Positions 1 to 11,862 of a stretch of DNA of 64,000 nucleotides are shown piece after piece. The translations under genes were made by a program, and so were the position numbers. The notes beneath the pieces are model-generated. The model saw nothing but the letters and a program-made list of their open reading frames with translations. It did not search any database and had not been told where the DNA came from. The DNA comes from Heterocephalus glaber (Eukaryota > Chordata > Mammalia > Rodentia > Bathyergidae): positions 2,141,675-2,205,674 of the forward strand of contig NW_004624882.1 of assembly GCF_000247695.1 (NCBI RefSeq), given 5' to 3'. How positions within the stretch are numbered: position 1 is the first letter of the stretch; each line of letters starts with the position of its first letter.

Positions 1-1064
1 ATGAAGAAATGTACCTTATTTGCCACAGCCTCTCCAGCATTTGTTATTATTTGATTTCTTCATGATAGCCATTCTTTCTGGAACAAAATGCAACTTCAGT
101 GTTTTTTTGTTTTAATTTCTCTCATGACCAGAGATGTTGAACATTTTTTCAAGTATTTATTGGCCATTTGTACTTCATCTTCTAAAAAGTGTATATTCAT
201 TACAGTTGCCCATTTTTATTTTGGGGAGGTCTAATTTCTTTTAGTTCTTTATTATTCTAGATACTAATGCAATCCATATAAGTCAACTATTGCCACAATA
301 AAATTGCATAACATGGCATCACACAACAGTCAGCATCTGTTATTATGCTTATAGGGTTGCTAGCTGGTGCTACTCTATGTATATCTTACTTCTGAGACCA
401 ACAGGCTGCACTAAGTAATTCTTCATATAGTAACATTAGAAGCAACAAAGATGTGTACAATGTACCTAAAGACATTCTTCTACCAAAACTGATACTGTGT
501 GCCTCCTGTCTATGTTCCATTAGCCAAAGCAAATCACTTGGTCAAAGCTAACACAATGGGGAGAAAGCATACTTCACCTCTAGCAGAAGGAACTACAAGG
601 TCATATAGAAGACTTGGATTCAAGGAAGGCTTGAAATTGAGAACAAAAGTACAATCTATCACATAGTGGATGAATGTTATGAAAAGGGTAGAGTTTAGAC
701 TGTCCACCAGAGACAAGACACACAAATGGACTCAATTCCCCAATCTCTTTCACAGTTAATGTGGCCAGCAGTCTAGTGAATGGAACTTGGGTAGAATGAT
801 GCACTTCAACTGGGGGCCTGGCCAATCTTCCACCATTTCCCTCCTTTCATGTGTCAGCTGAATGCTGATAATGCAGGCGACCTTGGAACTCATCTAGGAG
901 CTTGGAGCCTCTACTTTCCAGGTTCTCTGATTGACTGTAAGTAGCAGAGCCTCTCTATCCCATCAGGCACACCTGTTTGGGGCTTCAAACAAGTGAGAAA
1001 TAAGCCAGTATAAATTGAAGGGTTATTCTATTAAAGAATAGATCACATAAAAATGATATTCTGG

Positions 1065-1155
1065 GGCCGGGGATTTAGCTCAGGGCCACCGCATCTGCCC
1101 CACAGGCGCAAGGTCCTGAGTTCGATCCCTGGTATCAAAAAAAATAATAATAAAA
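1065..1155 (+). mobile_element. ID SINE, young-looking subtype
   Basis: tRNA-like A box (GGGGATTTAGCTCAG) and B box (GAGTTCGATCCC) followed by an A-rich tail ending in (AAT)n. A perfect 10-bp target-site duplication GATATTCTGG lies at 1055-1064 and 1156-1165, so both borders are exact. The GCCGGGGATTTAGCTC start marks a subtype seen repeatedly in this window. Confidence 0.93.
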
Positions 1156-1375
1156 GATATTCTGGCTAGGTAAGCCTGGATTGGAAGGTTGGAGAAAGCT
1201 ACGTGGAGCAAGCTTAGATTAAAAACTGAAACATACAAGATAAACAGTAGTTATTTAGGTGAGATGCGGGCAAAGTAAAGATTGTTCCAGATGAAATAAA
1301 GAGTTTATACAAGTCTCAGGTACAGCACCTTATTACTTCTAAGAAGCTCAATATGGTTAGTGGTAGACAAGAGTC

Positions 1376-1402
1376 TGTGTGTGTGTGTGTGTGTGTGTGT
1401 GT
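1376..1402. repeat. (TG)n microsatellite
   Basis: Uninterrupted TG dinucleotide run inside intron 1, with no recognisable SINE attached. Confidence 0.95.
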
Positions 1403-1787
1403 ACATATGATAGGGGTTAAAGAGAAATGTAAGTCTGGAAAGGAGGACAAAAACACGTCCAGAAATATGGTACCCTAAGGAGATGAAGGAAATGGGCCAA
1501 ACCCAAAAGAATAAAGATAAAGAATGAGGATTTGTCCCTCAGAAGCAAGTAGACAAAGGGGACAGAGAAGATCCTATATGAAACTTAGAAGGCTTCTAAA
1601 TTAACCTACAAGTGCTACAGTAAGTGCCAACAGCCTCAGATCCACAGAGGGGGGCTGGCAATGTGAATGTGTGCAGGATTCTCCTGTCCATCCTCCCTGC
1701 AAAGCAGGCAGACATCCAGGGCCCAGATCTAACCTCAAAGGGAAGTTGTGAGTATTGGGCAGAGACATAAAGGAAAAACAATAAAAT

Positions 1788-2035
1788 ATTGTACTTATGG
1801 AAAGGGCAGGTACCTGCAGTAAACATTTTAGGCTTTGCAACCCATGTGGCCTTTGTCACAACTGTTCATGTCTCACAAAACAACTATAGACAGTACAGAC
1901 AAAAGCAAGCATGGTTGTGTTCTAATAAGACTTTATTGACAAAAACTGGCAGTAAAGATATTATAAAAGAAGTAAAAAAAAATAGAAAGAAATTAGATCA
2001 AGTGAGCTATAGTTTGCTGGCCCTGGCTCTATGCT
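1788..2035 (+). mobile_element. hAT-like non-autonomous DNA transposon relic
   Basis: It contains the string ATTTTAGGCTTTGCA, then a TCTAATAAGACTTTATTGAC block and a TTTGCTGGCCC end. This is the arrangement of an old mammalian hAT-type element with GCAAAC...CCCTG ends, of which five more diverged copies occur in this window. The exact family name is not assigned. Confidence 0.7.
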
Positions 2036-2304
2036 AGAAGTGGGGGCATTACTCAGAACCACAATGCAGTTGGGCACAGGAAGGGCTTGGGGCAAAACTA
2101 ATCCTAGACCCCACTCACTGTTAATTGCTCTGGTATGGGGCTCAAGAGTGTTGAGTGGGACTGTAAAGTTCATTAACAGACAAGCACTCCAGTTAGAGAA
2201 GCCATTGGGAAATCACCATGGTCAGATGTGTAATCCAATGTTAAATCAACAAATTAGCCCCGAATCAGCCAGATGGCTGTGTGTTCTCCGCCACTGTTTT
2301 CTTT

Positions 2305-2535
2305 TCTTTTTTTTAATTTAGATATTAATTGGTATATTTTAGGTATACAATACATTTACATTTATCATTGGGTGTTTGTACCTGAACATGATGTATTAAT
2401 TAGTTCTTATTTTTTCCCCATTACCTATGTGCCCTTCACCCCCACCACCATTCCCTATTTACATAGACTTTGTTTCCATTTTTTTTCTTTCTCATAATTT
2501 TTCCTTTCCTTTCTTCCCTTTCCCCTTCATGCCAA
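2305..2535 (-). repeat. Pyrimidine-rich dispersed repeat, probably L1 3' UTR in antisense
   Basis: A T-rich start, then ATTAATTAGTTCTTATTTTTTC and a long C/T tract. Read on the minus strand this is a purine-rich tract, then ATTAA-containing sequence, then an A-rich tail. It is loosely like the better matched copies at 22510, 24470 and 52550. Class assignment is inference. Confidence 0.4.
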
Positions 2536-3078
2536 TTAAATATAAAAAATATATCCATTTCTTACATTTGTTGGGCAAATTTTAACACTAATTCTGTGAA
2601 CTTTTGCCTATTACTTTCTTTTAAACTCATCTTTGTCAGATAATCATGTTCCCATTTTTCAATTAAAGAAATCTCACAAAACTTGAAACCTGAGAATTAA
2701 CCAAAATAAAAATTAAAACTCTATAGTAAGGTGCATAGGAAACTTTCTTTTCTAAATTCAGAAACATTTCTTTTATAAAAATGATTGTGTTTTCCTCCTA
2801 TTCAAAATGGGCTTCCTAAAATAATAACATCTATAAAATCTATTTTCATGTAATCATAACTCTGCTTGTTGAACTTATGGCAGTAAAACACAGATTTCAC
2901 TGAAATACAAGTTAATGACTTTTTAACCATAACAAAAAGTAAAAAATATGCTTCTAATGTCAAAATAGAAATACAGGTTTATTCTTTGTGGTCTAGATCA
3001 AGAGCAGATCGTTATTTTTAATATATAACATGTGTACTCCTTTACATTCAAGAACCACTGACTATGGTACTGTAATTG

Positions 3079-3193
3079 GGGTTTTGTTGTTGTTGTTGTT
3101 GTTGTTGTTGTTTTCTTTTTCATACCAGAGATCGAACTCTGGACCTTGCGCTTGCAAGGCAGGCAGCGGAACCACTGAGCTAAATCCCCGGCC
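3079..3193 (-). mobile_element. ID SINE with a (CAA)n tail
   Basis: On the minus strand GGCCGGGGATTTAGCTCAG, a B box and then a tail that has become (CAA)n, seen here as (TTG)n at 3082-3112. The duplication CTGTAATTG (3070-3078) / CTGTAACTG (3194-3202), 8 of 9 matching, fixes the borders. Confidence 0.92.
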
Positions 3194-4347
3194 CTGTAAC
3201 TGTTTTTCAATGATGGCAAACCTTTTAGAGACGAGTGCCCAAACTGTAATCCAAAACCCACTTATTTATTGCAAAGTGCCAATCCTACAATTAAATCTGA
3301 ATACTGAAGTTTTAGTTTAGAAAAAACAACTAATACATTAACATCTTTTGTCTTAAAAGAAAAACAACATGCATGTCATAGGTTCATCACCACTAGTTTA
3401 ACTAAACAAATGCACCTATTTATTTGCCTCAAGTGTTAGAATCCATTGAATATGACTTCACTCACTAATTATTTAGTATATTTATCATATGCCAAATATT
3501 GTAAACTATACTTGAAAATATGCTTAAAAAAACAGTTCAGGTAGGAAACCCTTCTAATCTCTTTGCCAGGAAAAAAGAAATGAGAAAGTTAACTTTGTTA
3601 TCTAAAACTAAGGCTTAGATTTCTTCAAGATAACTTACAGAACTTTAGTATATAACAAGCTAAATTACCCAGAAGCATATTTCTGATATTTTTTCAGTGA
3701 AAAACAAAAGGTACCCTACAGCTTTTTTTCATTATGATGCTCTCAACAAAATCATAAGAAAGTGAAGTTGAATTCAACTACAAGACAATACAGCTTACCT
3801 GCATTCTTCTACCTAAAACTAACTCCACTTATCGAGTTTTCTTTCCATTTGGAAACAGATTAGGGAAGGTCATTAGCCATTAGGACCAGATGGCTCAAGT
3901 GTACTGTAAGGAAATACCCACATTCTCCTGTGGACTTATCAGTTCACCAGTACACACTGGTTGAGGCTTTAAGAGTATTAATGCCCATTCTTTTTCCATC
4001 CATGTTGAACTAGAAGCTTAGAGGCCTATGGAAGGGAAGCATCACTCCAACCAGTAACTCTCCAGCCCAAGGAAAGCAGGGCAACTTAGTGAGCAAAGAA
4101 TAAGCATGCATAATTTTCCCAGGTGCAACAAATGCCCAGTAAGACACTTAGAACTACTTTCAATAGTCAGTTTTGAAAAGTTAAATAGTTTGAGATCAGA
4201 AGTTTCAATAAAGATAAGATCTACATTAATTGTGAACATGCATCAGTGGATCTGACTACTTAACATGCTCATTCTGACATGCATGTATAGATGCCCACAC
4301 GTGTGGTATAATGATAAAGGGAAAACGGCAAAAGGCATAGTTGAACC

Positions 4348-4802
4348 CAGTTGTCAGAAAACTTTTTCTGTAAAAGCCAGATCATAAATGTTTTAGGCTT
4401 TGCAGGCCATAACAGTTTTGTGGGATCTGTTCAACTTTGTTGTTGTAGAACAAATGCAGCCATACACGATACATAAATGAATGAATGTGGCTGTGTTGCA
4501 ATAAAACTTTATTGATGGATACCAATATTTTAATTTATTACCACTCTTGTTTTTTGCTTTTGCTTTTTAACCATTTAAATATATACCATTCTTAGCTGTG
4601 CATGATGGCACGTGCCTGTAATCCCAGCACTCAGGAGGCTGAGGCAGGAGGATCCATATAAGTTTGAGACCAGCCTGGGGTACACAGTGAGTTGAAGGCC
4701 TGCCTGAACTATATACCAAGACCCTGTCTCAAACCCCTCCCCCCCAAAAAAGCAAACAGCATGCCAGGTCTGGCCCATACATTATAGATTGCCAACCCCT
4801 CT
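4348..4802 (+). mobile_element. hAT-like DNA transposon relic, split by a B1 SINE
   Basis: Begins CAGTTGTCAGAAAACTTTTT and ends ATTGCCAACCCCTC, imperfect inverted ends of a hAT-type element. Inside are TTTTAGGCTTTGCAGGCCAT and TGCAATAAAACTTTATTGA. A B1 SINE at about 4595-4751 separates CCATTCTTAGCT from GGTCTGGCCC. This is the most complete of the six copies here. Confidence 0.75.
4595..4751 (+). mobile_element. B1 SINE inserted in a hAT relic
   Basis: 7SL-derived body with CCTGTAATCCCAGCACTC, GGCTGAGGCAGGAGGAT, GAGACCAGCCTGGG and ACCCTGTCTCAAA, followed by a C/A tail. There is no ID half attached. It is younger than the surrounding transposon. Confidence 0.9.
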
Positions 4803-4993
4803 TTGTAAACTACTCACAATTTTCTTTCCTTGATATGATTAGCTTTCAAGGCTCAAAATCACTTAACAATATGTGGGTGGTAAATTTCTGGATTATATGT
4901 TTCCATACCTCCCCAAAAAAGGTCTCAATTTTTCTTATTGTGCCAAGTATCAAATCTGTGTTTTTAAGACTATTCCTTAAATATATATTTCCA

Positions 4994-5086
4994 GGTGATG
5001 GGGATGTAGTTCAGTGGTAGAGTGCTTGCTCAGCACATGCAAGGCCCTGTGTTCAATTCTCAACACTGTAAAAGAAAAAAAAACAC
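4994..5086 (+). mobile_element. ID SINE
   Basis: GGGGATGTAGTTCAGTGGTA (A box) and GTGTTCAATTCTC (B box), followed by an A-rich tail; diverged older subtype. Confidence 0.88.
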
Positions 5087-8000
5087 ATTTCTAATTCATC
5101 AATAATGTATATTTTTTCACAGCTAAACTTACATGGCAACCCCAAGTGGGATAATAAAGAATAACATAGTAAAGCTGAATTGTGATGTGTGGGTGTGTGT
5201 GTGTAAAGTGAGAGGATGAACAGCTAGAAGGGCCATGAGCAGAAAATGAGAATTTCCAGGTCATGTATTTAAAGGACAAATAAGTTCCACTGAGGCTGAC
5301 AGTCTGTACCAAATCCTGAGAGCAGCAAGGTGAAATTCACTTATCGCAGAGAGAGAGGAAGAGAAAGATGCTTGAATGCTACAACCCTGAACAAGATGCC
5401 TTCTGAGACTGTGAGCGACAAGACTTTCACAGCTGCACACTAGCAACCCCTGGGAAACTCCACTTAAATATTCCTAAAACAGGAATCTAGTTCTGTTATG
5501 AAACTCTTCATCATTTTGCCTCCTGACAGCCACAGAAATCAGCAGAACTCAGGAAGGACTCAGATGATGAGCAAGTAGCATTTCTAATAAAATTCAAATA
5601 CAGAGTCTTTGGAGTTTTTTTCAGTGCTAGCCTCCAGAGCTCACTATTATCAGCAATCTTAATGTAATTACTCAGGTAAAAATAGAAGATATGGGAAAAC
5701 TGTAACCTTTTGCCTTTCTTTTTAACCTCCCCTTTTCCCTGGGAAATATTTAATTCTGAATAATGTAAAGGTAAAAAAAAATAGAGGTTTCATAGTATCT
5801 AAACAGCTTTCCATAAAAATCAAAGGAAACTATAAATATGTATTTTTCTTCTTCCTCTATTGTAACATACTTGTAACAAAATTAACGGACTTCATTAAAA
5901 TAGATAATAGGCACTGCTACAAACCACAAAACAACCCATGCAACTACAAGAAACTGCAAGACAAAGCATCCTTAAAATTTACTACTCTAAGGAATAATCT
6001 TCATATTAACAGTTGGGACTCAATCATGACCTCAAAGTGTGCCATTTTGCTTAAAGGAAAGGAAAGAAGTCCGGCAGTCAATTCATGAACACTGTACTCA
6101 GTTTAATAATACCTCTAAGAATTTTGGGTTTCAAATTCCTCAGGCAAAGGGGGATAATCAAGTTTTTCTACTGAAATGCATTCTTCTATAAATATTTGAA
6201 AGAGTGAATCTGCTTTACAAATGAAATAGTCAATACAAAGTGCAGTAACAATAAAAATATATGCCTATTTTTATACTATTACTGGCTTATAAAGCAATCA
6301 TCAGTAATGCTCTCATCTACAAAGATGGAAAATGATATATAACTGTTACCAAGGAAACAGTAAAGTAAAACTGCATGTAAACTATCAAGCAATTTAATAA
6401 CAATAAAATTAAAAGAACAAGATAAAACATCTTCAGATAGAACCCTAACACACTATACCCCTCCCACGACAGATGCAATCAAGGGTCATAATTCATACGG
6501 ATGATCTAAAGGGTCAAAACCACTTGCCAGCTATTCCAATTCTTAGAAGTAAATTTGTTTAAGTTATTATCAAAAGATGATACTGGGTTCTTGAGGGCAA
6601 ATTTGAGTTCTGATTTTTCACATGATCAAAAAGCCACAGATTCTGTGAACAAACGGTTAAATGTAGGTACCTGGGAAAGTCAAAATATGTACTTTATTAA
6701 TCCCAGTGTGGATTAATGTCCTCTGAGAATACTCTGTAATTACCACTGCCCTTACTCACTGATAGGACGCTTGGCAAATATCAGTTACTGCAAATGCTTT
6801 CTGAATCAATATTCAGAGACTCAAGTTTGTCAGAACCCAAGGCAAGGCTAACTCCGGGAGTAACTACGTGTGTTTGCCCCGAAACCAAGAGAATTTTAAG
6901 CACTCAAATGACCATGCTGATCAAAGCTAAATCCTTTAGGAAGATTATCCATTCTGAAATCAGGAAAATCCTGCAGTGTAAGCACTTTTATACTTCACCT
7001 TTGAGAAAAGAACTTGATTTTGGTAAGTGTTTGAAACACACACACACACACTCACTATCTTCCTTCAAGGGCAGAAACAAGCAGCTGCAAACGTGTTTCT
7101 GCAGGCTGGTAACCTCTAAAGGTATCTGTGTCTCAGCTTGGGGACCATCCTTGAGGCCACAGTGAGGAAAAGGAAGAATTTCTGAGGATGGCCGACTTCT
7201 TAATCGGCTCATTGGCTCAGAACATGTGCACTTTCTCTCTTTAGAATAAATATTGCATCACATTAAGGATTAAAGTGAAATTCACACTTATTTCCCAAAA
7301 TTTAAACTCTTTAAAATGATACTAATCCCTCCACACCTGGCTCGAGTTTTATAAATGCTCAGATGTGTGAGCATCATGAAGCTATCCTAGAATTTCAGCA
7401 AAGGGAGTACTAAACCTCTTTTCACTGACACATAGCATGGACCTCTCCCAAGCTCCGCAGTTTAAAGACTAAATCCGGGCTCTAGATGTTCAGTTAATCT
7501 CCTTGGTTTTAGCATATGAGGCCACTGAAACTCTCCTGGTTACTTGAAACAATACTCTTGGTTAAACTTCTCTCTCTCCTCAGTGACATTTCTGTCCATC
7601 ACCCAGAGGGCACTACACAACCTCTGAACTTGCCCAAAGCTGTTTCCCAGCCATGATTCATATTTGACAGCTGTTTACTATCCAGCCATTGGCAGAAGCA
7701 CGCAGGAAGTTAACCGAAGAGTGGTGTGAAGCCATGGCCCTCTATGATAGCAGCATGAAACCAAACAATTTGCCATGCTATAATCATACACTGCTTAACA
7801 CATCAGTTTTGTGATCTGCAGGGACCTCTCGTGGGCCGCTCAAAAACACACATATTTACTCATCACTGGTATATTTTGAGTCTACCCAGAGTAAGTTACG
7901 TTGGGTCCTCTTCCCTGGGGAAATGTGTTTGTGCCATGAAGACTGACTCATGTGAACAGAGAGGGCAGGTGGAAGTAAGCAGCAAAACAAAGACCTATGG

Positions 8001-8613
8001 ATGTTCCAGAAAGGTCCATCTGCATGGCACCATCCAAACTGAAGGGTACTAAAGTGGCCCAAATGCTATTTAGCAAAACAGTCAACATACTTTTCTGCCT
8101 CAGGCTTTTGGAGGCTGCTCATCACTGCCTGATGCAATCAACACCTCTCAATCTGACACAAAAAGAATGAAAGGAAAACCTACAATCATTCTCTCCACAT
8201 TATGAGTAAGTCTTTGAGCTGCATCCTGGAAAAACCCACTGTGCCCCCTCCTTGCTACTACCTCCTAGAGGTTTGGGGCAGAGGGCAGGTCCTTCCAGAG
8301 ACTTGGGCAGAGAAGGCTGGGCATGGTTTTCTAAGACCTTTCTTACCTGGCCCTTGCCAGTTAATGCCACCAGCACAAGACCTTACTCCATGGTTTCAAT
8401 GAAGACTTTGGAGGAGCTATGGGGCAGAAGATGGAGGAGGAATGCTCTGATCAGATAATACCTAGGTGACCTCAAAGTGCAAATGGTCCTCTTTGTTCAG
8501 CACTGCTGAAGAAATCTGGCTGATTCCATTATTTTTCTTCAGTTTCAACAACATGGCTACTTGGAAGCAAATTTCTAAATCTTTCAAGGTTTAAGACTAT
8601 ATAGTTAGTCAAA

Positions 8614-8640
8614 CAAAAACAAAAACAAAAACAAAAAAAA
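8614..8640. repeat. (AAAAC)n short repeat
   Basis: About five AAAAC/ACAAA units followed by an A run. Confidence 0.85.
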
Positions 8641-9179
8641 CTCCCAAAATAACCGCTGGAAGTGTTTCTCTTCCCTCCCCATGACTTTGGCATCTGGGTC
8701 ACAGCTGGGAGCACCTGAGTCAACCAACAAATTGACTTTTCCAGGGCGTGGAGTCTAATTTCGGGGCGAGAGAGGGGCACTTTGGGTCCCTGCTGCTTGG
8801 AAGGCAATCACCCACGCTCCAAGTACTTCTGGCTTTCTCTAGCAGTCGCAGTTACAACCATCTTCTCATGGCCCTGAATTATACATGTGACCCCAACCAC
8901 CACTGGGGCTTTTCCTAAGGGGAAACAAACTGCCGTGAACATGTGTGTGAGGGCGTGTCTCCCGCTGAGTGGTCTACACCTGCGGATGCACAAGCCCCAT
9001 CAGCCAGTTAGAAATAAGTTGTTCGGTGCAGCCCCTGGCCACCTGGCTTCCTCCTATCTTAAGCCCCGCTGCACGGTCCAGCTTTCGCTTCACCCCGGCC
9101 TGGGGGGATGGGGGGGGTGGACCAAGTTGTCCGCGGCGGCAGCGGCCCTGGGTGCAAAGGAAACCGGCGCAGCCCCTAC

Positions 9180-9220
9180 CTCGAGAGCTTAGCAATCTTC
9201 ACAAAGCTGAAGACATCCAT
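9180..9220 (-). CDS. FRMPD4: FRMPD4 exon 1, coding part (first 13 codons plus 2 bases)
   Basis: Read on the minus strand, an ATG at 9220..9218 opens MDVFSFVKIAKLS, then two bases (AG) of a split codon directly before a GT donor at 9179..9178 (exon end TCGAG, intron GTAGGGG). I recognise this as the N-terminus of FRMPD4 (FERM and PDZ domain-containing 4, Preso), where Ser-Ser follows Lys-Leu; a split AG+C/T codon would give that second Ser. The full protein carries WW, PDZ and FERM domains, is a postsynaptic scaffold that binds PSD-95 and affects spine morphology, and is X-linked in human; none of those domains is in this window because they lie in exons beyond position 1. The location inside a CpG island fits a first exon. 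The start context is weak at -3 (T) but has G at +4. The identification is from memory of the N-terminus and needs a protein search; a chance match of 13 residues plus donor phase is unlikely. Confidence 0.85.
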
Positions 9221-10100
9221 GCAGGAAGCGGGGGACACCAGAGCCCGGCGGCTCGGTCGCCCCTTCTCACGCCAGCAAGGGCAGCCTCGCCAGACCCATA
9301 GCCGGGACCTCAGTGCGCCCGGGGCTCGAGTGGCGGCGGCGGCGGGCGGCGGCGACGGCCCGGGAGAGCCCGCACCTGGAGGCGGTGGCTGCTACCCCCC
9401 TCCGGCCGGGAGCTGCGTGTGCACCCCCGAGCCGGACCATTGATGGGCGCCGACGTTGGGAAAACTCAATGGAGAGAGAGCCAGGCAGGGCGCGAGAGGC
9501 GGGGGCGGGAGCGCGGCCCGGGTCGCGCGCCCCGCCCCGTGCGCTCGGCCCCGGGGACCGTCGGGCGCCCTGGGAAGGCAAGGCCCGGGCTAGGGGCGTT
9601 GCTCCTGCTACGGGACCCTTGAGCCCCTGTGCCTCACGCGCCGAGGAGCGAGGACTGAGCCGAGTGGCAGCGTGCAAGCTTGGCACAGGAGCAGGAACCC
9701 CTCGCAACACTGCAGCTGCTTCCCAGCCTCCTTCCCCAAGCCGAGTCCCTTCTCCCCTCCCCACCCCCAGCTGCCCGGGGGGAGGGGGCACCCTCCTGTC
9801 ACCCTCAGCGTCTGCCTCTAGATCTTTCAGACCCGGACTGACAGTCTATGGCACACTGGAGGACCGTGAACGCTACCCTCTGCCACCCCAAACCAAAGGG
9901 GAATCGTGCAGCCGCAGGCTGCCCAATGACTCGGTTTGCTCCGTAAACAACTAGCGAGCAGGAAGGAGCAGGGTGGACTGAGACTGGATCGTTTTTCCAG
10001 GGAAAAGACAAGGGAGATGCACAGCAGAGCGACTCAGGTCGGAGAGCGCAGAGTTCCCACTGCTTCTCCCAGCGGCCGGGGCGAGACCTAAAATCCCGGC
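9221..10100 (-). other. FRMPD4: Presumed FRMPD4 5' untranslated leader (start unknown)
   Basis: This GC-rich stretch lies directly upstream of the FRMPD4 start codon and must contain the leader, but I see no decisive transcription start, so the outer limit is a guess. A short upstream ORF is visible on the minus strand: ATG at 9299..9297, ten codons (MGLARLPLLA), TGA at 9269..9267, ending 46 nt before the FRMPD4 ATG. The same frame stays open back to an ATG at 9791..9789 (174 codons). That length may simply reflect high GC, since the opposite strand is also open for 213 codons over nearly the same region. A spliced leader with an additional upstream exon cannot be excluded. Confidence 0.45.
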
Positions 10101-10340
10101 AGGCGGGGAAGGCGTGTTCTTTGGACAGCGGCACCCGGGCAACATTAGCGAAATGAGCTTGGGAGGCCGGGGGTGGGGGGTGGGGGGCGCAAACAGCTGT
10201 TCCTTACTGGAGGGTAGAGCGAGGGTCCCAGGAGCGGGTGGTGCGGAGGCTCATTTGAGTGGGGCTGGGAATCTAAAGGAAAGAAGGGTGAGCACTGGGG
10301 TCTGGCCCGCAGAGCGAGCTGCTTTTGCAAATTGAGCAGT

Positions 10341-11329
10341 GGGTAAAGACGGCAAAGGAAAAGGGGGTCGGGGACCTTGCTCGAGAAACAAAATCACAGA
10401 AACACAAACACTCACCTCAGGCAGAGTAAACTCCAAGTAGCAGCCATTTAGAACTCCTGGCCTTCTCTTTTACATAATTACCTTGGATAATCACGCCTGT
10501 TCATTAACTCAGTTCTGTCTCCCGGGAGGCTCAGGCTTCTTCCGGCCCCTTTTCCTTCTTTCTCTTGGAGTCTCAAGGCCTCTTCTCCAAAATCCTTTAA
10601 ATCTTGTCCCCTTTAAATTTAAACGCTTTCTGAAGGTCAGCTGGCCGCACAAAGTGTGTGTTCTCCCACCCGGCAGCCTTCACCTGGTGGCAGGGCCACC
10701 GCAAAGAAGAGATGCCACCCGTGAAATGTTGGAGGAGCTAGCCAGTGCGTCTAGCTCTCCAGGAGGATTAAGGAAAAGGAAATAGGTTTAAACTTCCCAG
10801 ACTTCTGCTTCTATCCGGCCCTGCTGTTAAAATGAAAATCTTCAGTATTCAAGCTTAGTACTTCCACGTTTTTAAGGCATTACTTTCAAAATTAAACATA
10901 AAATCGGTGGCAATCTGTACATCTTAGATGATTTAGAACTCAAGCATAAAATTACATATTTTTTGAATCAACTTGCCTTTAACTTCTTGTAAGCAGACTA
11001 GTTAAATATCATGAATGTGGTTCCTTCTCATTGGACCAAGTTGTGGAGAGGGACCTTGGCTTTTGAACCCTCTATTGTTTGTGTAAAATAATTATAGTTT
11101 GGGTCTGCACAGGGCTTTATAATTTTTAAAGCACGTTTGCATTTGAGTCTCATAGCAACCCTGTCATATAAGTAAGGCAACATGTTGGAAAAAGAAAAAT
11201 CTTTTCTTTTTATGCCACAATCTATTCTCAATGTAGTAGACAAAGAGATTTTTTTTAAACATGGGTCAGATAAGGTTACTTGTCTGATCCAAACTCTAAA
11301 AAAGCTCTCCATTCTTCTTTGAGCTACAG
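10341..11329. other. Upstream flank of the CpG island, no gene seen
   Basis: GC content falls back to background. 10460-10520 contains two homeodomain-like TAAT cores (TAATTACC, ATAATCACG), which is weak evidence of regulation. A MIR-like stretch around 11110-11170 reads GAGTCTCATAGCAACCCTGT. No exon recognised. Confidence 0.4.
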
Positions 11330-11862
11330 TAGCACTTCTACAATAACCAGCAAGACCCAGGATGCCTTAGCCATGGTTTTCTGACGCTATCTACTTCTCC
11401 ACTCCCCTCCTCACCCACCACACACATTCTGGCACCAGCAACACTGGCCTTGGTTTTCTTTAAACCCTGCAGATATCTTGCAACCTTAGGCTATTTGCAG
11501 TGGTTGTTCTCTCAGCCTGGAATGCTCTTCCAGTAGATATTTGTATGTCCAGCTTCTTCACCTAACAAGTCTTTGCACAAATATCACTTGGCAAAACCTA
11601 TTTAAGATTGCAGGACCCTCACACCCAGGATTTCAAGTCCTCATGAACTGGTTGTCTGTCTTCCTTCTTTCTTTCTTAAGAGAATTTACTGCCCACTGGC
11701 ATACTATAGAGTTCATTTTTATCATTATTGTTTCTTGTCTGAATATTCCAATGGAATGAAAGCTCTACATGGGCAGAGAACTTTGTTTTGTTTTGTCTTT
11801 TTCACTGTGGATCCCAAATGCCTAGAACAGAACCTTAGTAAGTATTTATTGAATGAATGAAT
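11330..11862 (+). mobile_element. L2 LINE 3' fragment
   Basis: Contains the sequence style of the L2 3' end: TCAGCCTGGAATGCTCTTCC, later GAATGAAAGCTCTACATGGG, GCCTAGAACAGAACCTTAGT and a terminal TATTTATTGAATGAATGAAT. Ancient and diverged. Confidence 0.8.

Larger units (their letters stand above)
1..9179 (-). other. FRMPD4: FRMPD4 intron 1 (5' part, runs off the window)
   Basis: Everything after the donor at 9179 in the minus-strand direction is intronic for the isoform starting here. It holds an ID SINE at 1065, an ID SINE at 3079, hAT relics at 1788 and 4348, an L1-like 3' UTR fragment near 2310 and an ID SINE at 4994. From 5086 to 8940 I recognise no SINE, LTR or exon, only AT-rich unique-looking sequence, a short (AC)n at 7036-7051 and an A-rich AAAAC run at 8614-8640. 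No further exon with a plausible reading frame was recognised. Confidence 0.7.
8940..10340. promoter_or_regulatory. FRMPD4: CpG island promoter of FRMPD4
   Basis: A sharp rise in GC and CpG content against an AT-rich background, densest from about 9060 to 10150. It has GGGGCGGG/CCCCGCCCC Sp1-type boxes around 9500-9540 and long CpG runs at 9325-9365 and 9500-9560. No convincing TATA box is placed, which is usual for CpG-island promoters. It spans the FRMPD4 first exon, whose transcription goes towards lower coordinates. Open reading frames on both strands inside it are explained by GC content. It could be bidirectional, but I see no recognisable exon on the plus strand. Confidence 0.8.

Noticed and set aside
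1065..1155. tRNA-like A and B boxes, possible tRNA gene here and at other ID copies
   Set aside because: The bodies do not form a full cloverleaf, have A-rich tails and target duplications, and occur about thirty times: they are SINEs.
9313..9954. 213-codon plus-strand open frame in the CpG island
   Set aside because: Composition is Arg/Ala/Pro/Gly-rich, as expected from GC-rich DNA. The opposite strand is open over the same stretch, there is no recognisable domain, and FRMPD4 is transcribed from the other strand.
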